Source of the DNA: Syngnathus acus
Lineage: Eukaryota; Chordata; Actinopteri; Syngnathiformes; Syngnathidae
Direction of reading: 5' to 3'
Assembly (NCBI RefSeq): GCF_901709675.1
Contig: NC_051099.1
Coordinates: 3,782,001-3,846,000 of the forward strand
DNA: 64,000 bases
The translations under genes and the position numbers were made by a program. Below are positions 23,297-57,018 of the stretch, piece by piece (within the stretch, counting starts at the first letter, position 1; each line of letters starts with the position of its first letter). The notes beneath the pieces are model-generated. The model did not search any database. It had not been told where the DNA came from and was given only the letters and a program-made list of their open reading frames with translations.

Positions 23297-26200
23297 CTAT
23301 GGAGGAGCAGCACGACCACAGCACGAGGAGCCGGCACCATCATTCTTCTCGTCGCCTCGCCCCCCCCCTCCGGTTATCTTCCCTGCCTAATTCACCGCTT
23401 CTTAAGGAGTGTGCTGTGGGACAACACGCCGGGGTCGCCGATCTTAAAAATCGGGGATTCACCGCACTACACCACACCCCCCAAAAGCCATGTGTCAAAA
23501 CGACATCTGCTGCACAGCCGAGAAAGCGGCCCGATAGTCCGTAAAGATACAAAGAGGGGGGCAAGCGGTCCACTGGGTCAGACGAGTTGGGGGGGGGGGG
23601 GGTGCAAATGATGACTGCGGATAGATGCACCCCGTGCTGTAGTAAGTGGATGAAGAGTGAGAGATGTTCAAGCAGAGGGAGATGCCACGCAAGCTCCGCC
23701 CTCTGCATTAGCATCCACATCCCTCGCTCATATTCACACGCTCACATTTCTCCTCTCATCTCTGTACTCCTCCCCCACTCCCTCCTTGTTCACCCTTCAC
23801 CGACATCTCATAAATACGCCGCTCCCTCAGCAACGAGGCAAGGTACACTAGCGCCGGGCGCACAGAGGGAAAAACGCTCGGGCTCCTATGCAGACATGCT
23901 GCCTTGATGATGAAGTACACAGCTGTCAGTGGAGGAAAAAAAAAAAAAAAGGATAAACCCATCGTCATAAATAGAGCACCCTGGTTGGACAATAGCATAT
24001 CATTTGATAGCACGTGATTCGGGGGGGGAGGAAAAAAAATAACACATTGCGGTGGATAGGACAGGGGGAGGAGTTGCTGAGGAAAGTGACAATGCGGAGA
24101 GTTCCAGTGACACAGCATTCTACAAACGCCACATCATCCAGTTCCCTAGCTAAGAATGTGTCTGGCACGTACAGCCAATTGTTTCCCATTGTGAAGGTCA
24201 GAATATTTCAATGGTGACTGGCTATTGTGTCCCGTACAACGCGAGGGGAACACCCGCACCTCATCCGTCACCACCCTATGGCTTCGCTGGCAGTCGTGAC
24301 ATCCGGCCGCCATCGACTGGATGACCTCACATTATGCAACATATGTGCTATCTGTACAATAGGCGTACCTGCACAGCACTGGCAAAAAGGGAAGAGAGAT
24401 ACTCATAATAAAACATGAAATTAACCTGTGTGATAAATGTAATTGGTGTTATGCATTTTACAAGAATAAAATGTAAATTGGCCCACAAAAAACCCACTTC
24501 ATTTTATCAACTGAGGACAATTCCAGGTATTTACAATTACCTCAACCAAGGAGGTTATGTTGGGATACATTGCGTGTCAGATGGATTACGCAAAAACTAA
24601 GGAAATGTTTAAAGAGAAGTTCAACGACCGAGAATGAACTATGGGTCAACAAAAATATACGGCACTAAACATACATGTAAACCAGCAAAACAAACTCCCA
24701 TCCACGGTAGTCTACCCTGCTAAGTGCTAGCATACATTAGATCCCCTGAGGCAGGATAAAATTACACCATTGTTCCAACTTCCACGCTGGCACTATCCGG
24801 CAGCACGAGTGGAAAACAATATGAACTCAATCCTCCCCTTATTGTTTTGGTGAGATCACTGAAAGCAATTAAATCGCTGCTTCACAAGACTGGATTAAAC
24901 GGATCCTATTACCAATGGAGCAAAATGTCTTCTAATCCCACCTGAAAGAACACGACCCGAGACAAGTGAGAAGGGAAATTGTCACAATACAGTTGTTCAT
25001 GGATCTCACACTTTTCATAAAAAAGTGCTTGTATTGTATCTAGACGCAATTGTTGCATTGCAATGTATCAAACGGAATGTCAGGACATGACTAAGCCCCC
25101 GGACAAACGAAAAAAAGGTCTGCGCTCTCGCATTTACATGCTTGGGCGGGCCCATTATTTGCTCATCAGACACGCCGTCAATTAAACCAACTGCTTGATT
25201 GTGTGCCCCATAAAAGCAAAGCACTGGGCGGCCGGCCACATTTGCATTCTATCCACCCATTTGACCGGAACTTTGGGACACGTATCCTCCCTCCCGCACT
25301 TCCCTTTTGTGCTGAATAAAAGCTGTGCCTAGGAGTCTTTTTTTAAAAATAATTTGTGCCTGATCTGGTTATCATTCACTCTCTTTTGAAGTAGTGGCTG
25401 AGAAAGAGCAACGACCGTGGCTTTTTTATGAAGAAGCCTTTTCATAAAATAATTTCATCAACTCAAGAAACTTGGGTCTCCACGACTTACAGACATTATG
25501 TAAACTAACCTGGCTAAAATAATAGAGCTGGTATGTACCATCAACAGCTTCTTGAACTGGAAAATGTGCATTGAACAATTTTTTGTAAAAAAGGTTAACA
25601 TCCCGAGGAGTCCATTTTGTTTGGGCATGTGAGAGCGGAGTGCGTCTTCCTGTTTGAGGGCAGCGTGTCCCGGAATTTTGTATTTTTTTTTTTCCCCCAT
25701 GTGTAGAAAACAAACGCAAAGAAGCATTTGGAACAAACACCCGCAGCACCCGTCTTATTGGCTTACCATGCTGAAGACAGTAGGCGTGGGTGTTCCTCGT
25801 CCCACCCTCTCCCTCCTGTCTACTGGGCTTGGCCTTGCCACTGACAACTCCTGCCAACATAGGAAAAAAATAAAATCAACTTTGACATAGTGTGTCTGTG
25901 GAAAGAGGTTTGTGTGTGGGCGGATGAGTGAGTAGTGTGCATGCAATTGCAAAGGAGCTAGATTGAAAAGTAGCCCTTCCCTGGTCTAAAGTACAGCGTG
26001 CTGGAGAGAGAGAAAAAAAACCAACAGGCAAGCACTTCATAAAATAATTCACGAGACATTGTGGTTAGAGTAGCTGCTGGAATCTTCAAGCATTCATTAG
26101 TTCACATAAAGACGGAACATTCAGTTCTGCAGAGAGATGTACAGGTTAATGCCTGTTAAAGACCGCAGCCAAGGGAATAAATTCCACGATTCCATTCCAC

Positions 26201-27993
26201 ACCCAAAACACAAATTGTCCTTCTAATCATTTTAATCTCTGGATAGTTTCGAAGAGAATTGTGAGCCGTTACACTGCCCTTGAAAGTGAGAGGTTTGGGC
26301 AATCGGACAAAAAATATGCGGGTTTATTCAAACCAAGTCAAACAATTCAAAAATTTGAAGACAATTCTCCTGAGAGAATATCCTTGGAAAAAAATCACCA
26401 ACCCTTGACGTTGAAGCGCCATCACATTTTTTTTTGCAACACTTATTCAAACAGATCTCACCTAGCAATCAAGCACAATGTAAACAGTGTGTGGCTGTCT
26501 ATGGCGCGTGAAAGCAATTTAACTTGTGGAGGCCGAAGTTAACTCTAAAAAAAGTACAGAGACGCCTTCACAGAGTAAATTAAGTAAATGCCGATTCAGT
26601 AATAAGGCACTCCAAAGATCCAGTTACCGATGTAAATGTCACCTTTGAATTTTAAACTTGAGCGTTTTTTTTTTTTTTTATCTTAACACTTGACATTAAG
26701 AATATTTCTTCAAACATGAATTAAGGGATTTTATGTTGGCAAGGTTAATTGCATCGAGGTCTACCAGTTGAGCAGAATGTAACATACCAAGCCAGACATA
26801 ACATACAGACTTGAATTCATTGAGCCTTGACCTCAATGTTATGTCGAAACAACACCGAGAAGCACAAGGACAACTTTAAACCCGACATTTTTTTCACAGT
26901 ACAGAGTTGTCTCACTTCCCTAAGCTTCTCCCCTCAGACACACCCCCTTTTACACACGGAGAGGGAAAAAAAAAAAAGTAAACGGCTTCATCAACATGCC
27001 AAAACTCAATATAAACTTCTTACCCCCGGCAAAGTGCAGAATCCTCACGTCCCAAATATATTTGCGGAAATCTTTCTCAATTTAATAGTCGGAGTTATAA
27101 GCGCAATGCCTTGCAAAGGAGCTGTTTTTGCAATCGCCCAAACACACACTCATGCACACACACACACTGGGTGCCATACGGGGCATGACACACCTCCTTG
27201 TGTGGTGGAGTAGTTACTCTGGTCTCCCTCCCACTTTTTCGGTGCCAGATTTACCAATGTGAGAGAGGCAATCCTACTGAGCATTCAACTCACTTCGACT
27301 TATGACTCAATGACTAACAGGAAAGGCCTCGATTGTAAGTGGACCACGAAAAGTAACAGGCAATTATTTGAATATAAAATTCACTTTACCTCAAATTGAA
27401 GCCACGATTTTTATGCCATTCAACTTTCTCCTCCCAACAAATGTGACAGATGAAATCAGCATTTTCTAATCATTTAGGTAATTTAAAAAAAGAAAAAAGG
27501 TGCTTGAACAAGTCAAACGAAATTAATAAATTGGGGAAATGCAGCTTCTTTTTAATTATGTTACTAAATTTAGATTAAACTGTAGCAAATTCCCGTAAGA
27601 CAGCACGTCACTTACCAGGTGCTTCTCTCACTACTGACAAACAACAGGTGTGAACGTGTACAAACCGCTAAGAAGTTTATAGACTAGTCAAGAGAAAGTG
27701 AAAGCATATTTCATAAAGCAGCTGACCCGCTGATTCAGAACGAAACTCGATTACAAGGCAAGGCAAAACTATATGACTGAGGTGGGCTGTTTGCAAACGT
27801 TAGCATATCAAGCTAGTTACCGGCCCGGAGTACTAGTTGACTAGGATTGTATATTTTAATGGTTCGTCACTCACAAAATTCAAAGCGCCTCTTCACTCGT
27901 GTCTCCAAGCACATACCGAACCCCCACAAAACGTCACGCATGCATAGTTTATTGCAAAGTGCCATATGATAAAAGTTAAATCAAGTTACTCAC
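23297..27993 (-). other. mtmr4: mtmr4 5' intron
   Basis: 4.7-kb interval between the start-codon exon and the likely 5' UTR exon. It contains a G-run (about 23589-23602), a GTATTTAT box facing the minus strand (about 23813-23820), A-runs and a CA microsatellite (about 27146-27168). The region 23300-23900 is richer in GC and could act as an internal promoter. No protein exon was recognised. Confidence 0.4.
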
Positions 27994-28070
27994 TCCACGG
28001 CAATCAGCTGACACGACGGTGACTCAGTAGCTACACGACTTCCGCATTCTTGTGCGATGACAGCCCTGTC
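27994..28070 (-). other. mtmr4: probable mtmr4 5' UTR exon
   Basis: A strong minus-strand donor GTGGA|GTGAGT closes this segment, and a TATA-like GGCTATAAGACC lies about 30 bp upstream of its inferred start. There is no downstream-compatible ATG, so it would be untranslated. Assignment to mtmr4 rests on position and strand only. Confidence 0.4.
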
Positions 28071-28223
28071 GACCAATTGGGAGAAAGAAAACTAGGTCTT
28101 ATAGCCCAATTGCGATTGAACGTTCGTGATAGCCAATGATAATCGACAATACTAAACTTTGCGGCGCATACACACCCACAGCAGAGCCAATCAGGTCTCA
28201 ATAGAAGCCTTGCACCCACCAAT
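28071..28223 (-). promoter_or_regulatory. mtmr4: CCAAT-box cluster, likely mtmr4 promoter
   Basis: Five CCAAT cores lie in 150 bp (about 28073, 28107, 28133, 28197 and 28219), plus a minus-strand TATAAG at 28098-28104. Multiple NF-Y sites with regular spacing are characteristic of promoters active in many tissues. The cluster sits directly upstream of the 5' UTR exon ending in a consensus donor. Confidence 0.5.
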
Positions 28224-29190
28224 AGAAAATCACAGCGCGGCAGACACGGGACACACGTACACGATGCCGTAGTTCAACTCAGGCACGAACACGAATAGTA
28301 TAGGCTGTCTAAAACGTGATCGGGTGTTAACTAGAACAACGAATATAAATGCATAAAACATAATTACTTGGGTTGATATTAACTTGTTTATTTTTTATTT
28401 ATTTATTTGCTATCAAACATAACAGAAAAAATGGCACGCTGCAGCATTTATGAAAGAAGTATAACCCAGATACAGTTATGTTTACATTCGCTCACAGTAA
28501 TTGATACAATGATGATGCATGGCCTCTGTCATGGAGTGTTATTTTTGTTGGTTGGCCTTTCGGTTACAGACGGGAATTGACCTAGAATATTCCCCAATAC
28601 CCAGTAAGCAACCACGACACCGCACATCAACCAAGTTATGAATGATTTACTCCAGTGACATTTTTATCCTGAGACGCCGTGTGTCTCAGTCTTTTAACAC
28701 ATGGATGGCATAAAATGTGTATGATTTGCAGTTAACATTTATTCTATTAACATAATCAATCAGACTTTTGGATTAATTAATCTGATTAACTCAGACAATA
28801 ATTCAGATCACAAACAAGCACATGTCAAAATGAAACCACGCTTAGTGACTGACCTCTCATGTCACGTATAATTGCGTTCTCTGGTGGCAGAGAAAGGAAT
28901 ATTTATAGATTTATACATTTCAGGAGTCCTCGGTGACGTACCCACAAGCACGTAAATCAGTCAAAACTACAGTACGTATATAATGTGAATGAAAAGCACT
29001 TCTAGGCCATGAATGTGAAACATTAAAATGGAAAATTACATAAATTCTAATAAACTATACAGTCTATATACACACACTGCGTCGTTTTCGACGTAGCGAT
29101 AGAAAATAATGTGAAAACGTCGCGGAGAAATCAATGTATTCAAGTTAGGCGCACTACGGCGACGATGACGCGCATACTAGTACTTTCTGT
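28224..29190. other. intergenic, mtmr4 promoter to ZNF143/NRF1 site
   Basis: AT-rich spacer with scattered CpGs near both ends. No open frame or repeat that I recognise. Confidence 0.4.
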
Positions 29191-29236
29191 ACTACAATTC
29201 CCATCACTCCTTGCGGATAAAGCAGGCGCATGCGCA
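29191..29236. promoter_or_regulatory. ZNF143/Staf site next to an NRF1 site
   Basis: ACTACAATTCCCATC followed by ACTCCTTGCGG (29191-29216) closely matches the long ZNF143/Staf motif. Ten bases later GGCGCATGCGCA (from 29225) is a palindromic NRF1 site. Both factors mark promoters of widely expressed genes. A plus-strand donor-like GGAG|GTAACC follows at about 29248. The site lies between the inferred mtmr4 promoter and hpd, and no gene start is firmly linked to it. Confidence 0.55.
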
Positions 29237-29389
29237 GTTAAAAGGAGGTAACCCCAACAAATCGAGATATCCAGATTACAATTAAGAGAGGCAACACAAT
29301 TTTAAAAAGCCGATTAAGAACATATTGCCTTTTCTGCGACTTCATTTATTATACATATTTATTAATTTCGTTTTGTCAAATTCAAGGTG

Positions 29390-29814
29390 ACTCAGCTGTG
29401 TGCTATAGCGCCCTCTACTGACCTACCACCACAGTCCACATGCGTCGGTGACCCCATGGTGCATAGATTTACTTCATGATACTTCCTCCCATATTCTAAA
29501 AGCATACCTGATAATTTTACTGAAAAATCAATTGTTGACAGGTGTAATTGTAAGCATGAATGCTTGTTTGTTTGTATGTGCTCTGCAATTGACTGATGAC
29601 TTGTGACTTGAACTGCGGATGGAAGGCAAATGAGTGTACAGTAGTTGAACTTGCTCCACAAAAGGGACACTAAGAGGAGGTGGACACTGGACAGGTGGGT
29701 GTAGATACCCAATGACCAATCACAGCTTGCCATCGGGTCAGTACATATCAGCAGCAGAGACACAGATAGATGATTTTGATGTTACTCTCGTTGGACTGAG
29801 GCTCTAATTGCACC
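29390..29814 (+). promoter_or_regulatory. hpd: hpd upstream region and leader
   Basis: About 420 bp upstream of the hpd ATG. A CCAAT core (about 29717, within GACCAATCAC) is the only clear promoter element; I see no good TATA box. The ATG context CACCATGG is optimal. The minus-strand open frame through here (29392-29763) has no recognisable features. Confidence 0.35.
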
Positions 29815-33593
<3,779 letters not shown>

Positions 33594-33825
33594 TTCTGCC
33601 TAGCGACACATCTGAGAGGCGATTAATATCTTCCATAAAGCCAAACAGGAAGTGCTGGCTGTCTCCGAGTGTTTGGTGTGACTGGATGGCTAAGTAAAGA
33701 TAGTCAGCCATTTTGACACACTTGGAGCACATCATGTGTCCTATATGTAAAATATATTCCACAATTATACATGCATCTATTGTATGTCCTTATTTACATA
33801 TAGGACTTGAGTAAATTCAGCCATG

Positions 33826-33831
33826 AATAAA
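33826..33831 (+). terminator. hpd: poly(A) signal of hpd
   Basis: AATAAA followed at once by an A-run, about 230 bp after the hpd stop codon, giving a short 3' UTR (33594 to about 33850). Confidence 0.65.
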
Positions 33832-34094
33832 AAAAAAAAAAATTAAAAAAAGAGCTGCTGCAATTTGTGCTTGTTCCCCAAAATACTGGTGAGAAGAAGC
33901 CAAAGCAGGGGTGGCAAAAATTAAAAGTCAACTTGTATGACATCTTTTGAGGATATACGTAATAATTATTTCATCGTCCAACTACTAAAAAATTTTACCA
34001 AATAAGAAGATGCTAATCGACACTAAAGCTAAAGTAAAGCTGGAATTACAACTCTTTCTATGGAAACGCAGGAGACACCGATATTTCAAAATAA

Positions 34095-35993
34095 TTTATT
34101 TGCATATAATTGGAATGAAGACAGGTTGATACATTTGTGATGGCACTGGTTATTTTCCATAAAGAAAAAAGAAAAAAAAGAATTGGCCTATACAGAAACC
34201 ACCCTTTCAAACCTGAACAAAATGGATAAATATATTAGTAAATAAATATATTAGTGACATGTCACTATATTGAAATGTTCTATTATACACTATTTGTTTT
34301 TGTTGTACTCTTTTTGTACACAAGTATCTAAAACATACTGACTGATCCCTTGGTGGTCTGGAGGGATTTTTTTTTTTGCACTCTATTTGAAAAGGCAGTG
34401 TAAGCTTAAAATTCTTGCAAAACATACACAAACAGAATTGTTTGAAATTGTGTGCTCTGCCTTTTTGGGCTTATTTATACTTTTTTTTTTTTTATGTCAT
34501 ATTGTTTCTGTATACATGTGCTTCACCCAAAGTGCTGCTTTTAATTCAGTCACGTCCACGGAAGAGGAAAAACCTGCCGTAGACAATAAAAGGCGCATGA
34601 ATCATTTAGCTAGGGAATATTAGTGTCGGACAATATTTGTGTTTTTTGCGCCAAAGTTGATTACCACTTTCATTTTGCTTCAGTTGAACAAAGGGGGCGG
34701 TATTTAAAAAAAAAAAAAAGGAAATGTTGCAAATGCATTAAGGCACATATGAGGCTCTGCTAAGTGCTACAAGTTACATTGCAATGCCCTGGAGCTTTAA
34801 GGGCACTAAAGTGTATCCGCAGTCAAACTGCCCTTTGTCAAAGTAAAATAAGGCACGTAGGGACAAAGTACTCCTACCGGACTCCAATGTAGCACGGTAA
34901 ACTGCAAATGTGGAGAAATAGGGTTGGTCATCGTGTGATTGAAGCTGTATGTGCAAAGGTCAAGTGTTGAGTGATTAAAAGGGTCCAGGAGATTCTCGGA
35001 GCTACCCATGCAGAAGATATCCATCAACGTTTGTGTCAGTTGATCGTTTTACAGTTTCAAAATATTATGTTACGAAATGGGCCACACTGAAAAATATTTG
35101 CTGATAAACATGTAAATAATTCCAAAACAAAAGCCATCATTTTTTTCAATTAAGGAGGAGCCCAACCAACCCCAACCCCCATTTAAAAAAAATTTTTTTT
35201 TTTAGTATGGCCGAACATATTGACTGACTGCGATAACTGAATGTTTCCAATGTTTTCGAGGGTTACAACGCAGAACCATTTTTAGTAGCTTCAGTTGCTG
35301 GAGAAGATCACAAAAAAATTCCCTCTGAAGCAAAGTGCCAACGAGACCGTCGCTTGTCAAGTTGACAACATTGTTCAGTCATTTTGAAAAAAGAAAATAA
35401 ATCCCCCCCCCCCCTAAAAAGAAAAAAAGCTGCCATTATTGAAGTACTGTATTGAAAACAAGGCCCACGGAAGGCTCAGCAACCTCGTTGAACTTTTATC
35501 CCTCTGTCACATTAGAAACATTTTTAGATTGCGGGAGCTACTTGAATGTGACCAAAAAAAAAAAAAAAAAACTACAGCAGTACCTTAAAAGAAAACCCTG
35601 TGTGTGAGGCAAGACAAAATCGGAGCTGAGGTAGGCTTAGTAGAAAGAAGTTTGAAGAAAATGAAAATTACGCAAAGGTACCATGGTGAGAAAATCAATT
35701 GTGAATTAGAAGAGGCCTGCACACATATCTGACCTCATGACTGTCAACAACCAGAACAAAGATCCCTTTCCCACTTTTTTTTCTTTCTCCTCCATCTTTT
35801 CCCATCAAAAAAAAAAAAAAGGACATTAATGAGACATTCTGGAGAGGGATCTTGTGAATTCTTGGAGTTGTTGCAAAAGACCTTGCAAGCAGAATGACTA
35901 CGTGGCAGCAGGCAAAGAGTGCGAGCAACTAAGACCATCATCCATTTGTGCCTCCTGTGTAGCAGCGTCATATTAGGGGAAAAAAAAGTTCTC
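34095..35993 (-). other. rnf43: probable 3' UTR of rnf43
   Basis: Non-coding sequence between the rnf43 stop and a minus-strand AATAAA at 34095-34100, about 1.9 kb. It is rich in A/T and C homopolymers. The hpd poly(A) signal on the other strand is only about 265 bp away, so the two genes are tightly convergent. Confidence 0.45.
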
Positions 35994-53286
<17,293 letters not shown>

Positions 53287-55206
53287 CTGCACGAAAAAAG
53301 AGACACAGTTTACAAAACGAAGGTAATATCATTGATAAAGTTAGTTTGACACTTCAGCACCATTGACGGTTATAGACGTCAAAGATATTGGCACTGAATG
53401 AGCTAATAATGGAAAAATAAAAACTCATACAAGAGCTTAGAGAACTCAATCGAGCTCACAAATCAACCCACCCGAGCAAAATGGACCCACCCCGCCGGAC
53501 CACTAGTCCATCACGGCCAGGTCCTACCCCGATATTCATTCATGTGGCTGCAGACTGAGGTCAACGGGGCCCCCCCCCCCTCGTCTTACCCCAGCGGAAA
53601 TTTCTAAATTACCCCCCAGGGGTGACATCAACAGCTGGTCGAGAGGGATTTGACGTAATGTTATGCAAAGGGCTGGTGCTTGTCTGTCAGAAGCAAAGCG
53701 GAGGAATAAGATACAGAAACATGACAGATGGACCAATAGCTAGTGACAGAGGGAAGGAGCCCTTTACATTCTTGCCCAATGCCCCCCCCGCCCCCTATAA
53801 ATACAAAAACAATGGCCGCCTCAGGAAGTAATGCAGCATACTGTTCTGCCAGCTGCCGAATTAAAGGCTTACACTTTAACTCGGCCCCCCTAACAAACAA
53901 AAGACAATTTTACAAGATGGTTTAATGATGGCATGACCTCCGCATACGGGAGACGTTAAAAAGGTCGTTAAAAAACGGATACATTACAGTGTTTTTTTTT
54001 TTAAATCTTTTAAAATAGTCCCTCAACTTCACACTGAAAATCATTTTGGTCAGGCATTTTAAAGGCCACCTTCAGGTGTTTTGCATCTATTTTAGATGGC
54101 TGCAATTACTCTCCATAGCATTAGGACAGACTGAATCGTCTTCATTTGGGTTTTTTTTGTGTGGCCTTGAGAAAAAAAAAAAAAGGGGCCTGGGAAACCA
54201 AATCACCAAGTCTCCATTTCACAGAGACAAGAAACCACAGGGCACGCAAACAGTTCCCCACAGACTGTTAACAATGCTCACTCCTCCATTGCGCCTCCTC
54301 CTCATCTGTCTAGATCTGTTGCAAACTGACGGGGACATGTCCCTTGGCTCTTTTGTAGCCACGATTAAAGGCATTCCTTTCCAGTTCAATCAAAGGCTGT
54401 TACAAAAATATTCAGAGCACCCCCCCCCCCAAAAAAACTTAACAGCTTCAATAACAAATACATGCACAGAAAAAGAGAAAAATAAATAGTAGCTGTGGTG
54501 AGAAGTCAATAATATTTTCCCCTTGCTTAGGCCTGCGGATGTTCTTTTTTCAGCTGCCAATAATCAGCAAAAGGACTTTCTAGTTCATCTGTTGCCAGCC
54601 AGTGTTGGCGGGAGGAAGCTCATCAGGCTCCACCACTCAATTACTGGCAGTTTATCTTTTTCCGAAAAAGAACTATTGGATTGAACTGTCGACATCACAT
54701 GTAGAGTGCAAAATATTATATTCAACAAAATAAATAAAACAAAAAAATAATGAAAATATACATGAAATCACGATCGCATTATTTAGGGGGAAAACGTTCA
54801 GCCCTAAATAAAGTGCTTTTTTTTTTTTATTTAAAAACAAATGGTGTTTTTTTGTGGAGAGATGGGAGAGTTTAAAGTCAAGAGTTGATACACCGCTACT
54901 GATGAACAGAATGAATCAAACTCAGAAATGAAATTACCACAGAAGACAAAGTAGAGTCCATTGAACAGATATTGAGACACCTTTTGCAATAAATAAAGTG
55001 TTTGAGCAAGGAAGAGAGCCAGCTTTGCTCATGGATTAAAGCCCTCAGGCCTGCCAGGTTTGTGCATATCAGCAAATACCTGTACAGTAATTAAATCCAC
55101 TCACTCTGGGTTTTATTCCCAGAAGATGTACAGAACGTAGATAAACATGCACAGCACACACATTTTCCAGCCTGATTATTGAGCAAGTGACTCAGTCAGA
55201 CAAACC

Positions 55207-55370
55207 TGCTGTAAAGATTGCAAAATGCCCTGGCATTCTTCTTTTTGTGCCAAGGACATAATACAATTCTTAATAGCTGCCAAGTTTGGCACCTTTGCTG
55301 GCTTTCGAATGAAAAGAAGCCGGATTACCGATACCACACCTAAAACAATTCCAATAATTATGATGCCTTT
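55207..55370 (-). CDS. candidate orphan exon with a membrane-helix reading
   Basis: Preceded on the minus strand by GTGTTCTTTAG and followed by CAG|GTTTGTC, this open segment reads GIIIIGIVLGVVSVIRLLFI, then KPAKVPNLAAIKNCIMSLAQ and so on, i.e. one hydrophobic helix followed by a basic-flanked cytoplasmic-like stretch. There is no ATG, no recognisable family, and no neighbouring exon that I can join to it. It lies upstream of the first rnf43 exon in this window, but the sequence does not resemble RNF43. Confidence 0.2.
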
Positions 55371-56004
55371 GAAGGGACTAAAGAACACAACCAAAGATCC
55401 AAGTGTATATCTGAATTATTTTTTAATTATGTGACGCACCTTGTGTATAAACGGCACTGCATAAATACAGCCGCCCTGCCTTGGCGATTGTGTAAGATGG
55501 CGGTTCTCATTAATAAGGAGCAATTACATTGATTACACAAACTAAGCGTCTGTTCATGCACTTTACGTCTGAGCCAACTTTCCAAACTGAGGCTCGCCTT
55601 TTTTCCAATCGTCCTTTGTCCACATGAATGCACAACCCAAAGATTACCTGAGCAAACGGCCAAAATGGCAGTTTGAATCAACTCTTGGGTGAACTAAGGA
55701 ATTGGGGAAAAAAAAAAGCATCTTCTTACAAATGCAAAGGAGAAGACATTAGTGTTTTGGACCTGTCAAAACAAAACGTTCATCTTCTTTATCAACAGTG
55801 TCAGCCTACATTCAGTAACCACAGAGAATGACGACGAAACGTAAGCCCATAATGAGACTTGACTTAAGTATGATGAGGGCTTAATTGGCTTGGATGTGTT
55901 TTAAGGGTGGGTACTTCATTCAAATGTTTATATTCTATAAATGGGAAAGTTAAAGGGGACATGTTACGGAAAAAAAAAATGACTATAAATTTTTGTCTGC
56001 CCGC

Positions 56005-56035
<31 letters not shown>

Positions 56036-57000
56036 GCATCTGGCGCAAGTTCTTCAAATTTTTTCAAAGTTTGCCATCATTTTCAAAGCACACCACATAC
56101 ATGTACACAATGGCGACCACTAACAACTCGAAGCGCTCCATCAGCCTCAGGCGAACACTGCACTATACATTTCAAAGCCCCCCGAGTTAAACATAAACAC
56201 AACACTTCCCTGTCATAACAGGTCAACGGCTTGCTAACCCAACAGTTTGTTAGTATTGCAGCGATCCCTCTTCCATGGAGACACGGAGGCTACGTCCACA
56301 CGTCCTCCAGGCTTCCTCTGGCCTTTCGCTGGCCTGCAGGATGACTCCACCTCGCTCACGTTTCCACAACATCACCAAGAGAGAAAATTTGAACTTTTCA
56401 ACCTTGTCAATCATTTTAGGTAAACGTCAATTAATGTAAGATATTTAAAGTAAATAAGAATTATAATTTCGGAACTGCAAATTGATTTTTTTGAGTTTGT
56501 CTACATAGCGGAGATTTCTCTCAATGTGTAAACAGAGCAAAAATACTCCATGCTAAAATATTATAACATACGCTTTGCCACATTTTAAGTAAATTATGAA
56601 GAGATCTGTCATAAACAAAAGGAATCTGCTTGACTGAATTAGACTTTCAACTTGGATGTGGTACACCCAGAAATGTTCTTGGCAAAAGAACATTCTAAGA
56701 TTCCAAACTAAAAAAAGCCTTCAGATGATAATTTTACCCTTATATTATGTCACCCAACACGCCACTGATGTCAGCCGGTGACATCGAGGGAAAGTAAACA
56801 GAAAATACACAGGAAAAATAAATGAAAGGCTTTTCCACGTTATGCGTGATCTTCTCCAGTGATCATGTGGTCACACTGTCCGCACACTTAGCAACTCCTT
56901 AGCAACTTGCCAGTAAATAGTTGAAAACAGCATCTCCGTTGTGATTCCCGACTAGTTTGAACGGCTAAGTCGTACTGTACTTTGTATGTTATGTTCGATG

Positions 57001-57018
57001 GGGGGGGGGGGGGGGGGG
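57001..57018. repeat. 18-base G homopolymer
   Basis: One unbroken G run, with further G-rich tracts at about 57217-57234 and 61326-61344. These can form G-quadruplexes and are prone to length error in assemblies. Confidence 0.85.

Noticed and set aside
23340-23720. 126-codon minus-strand frame upstream of the mtmr4 start exon.
   Set aside because: Proline/serine-rich translation of a C/G-run region with no family match; probably promoter or intron sequence.
54046-54489. 147-codon open frame on the plus strand.
   Set aside because: Low-complexity translation, crosses an A-run and a C-run, no domain, and no promoter or splice context.
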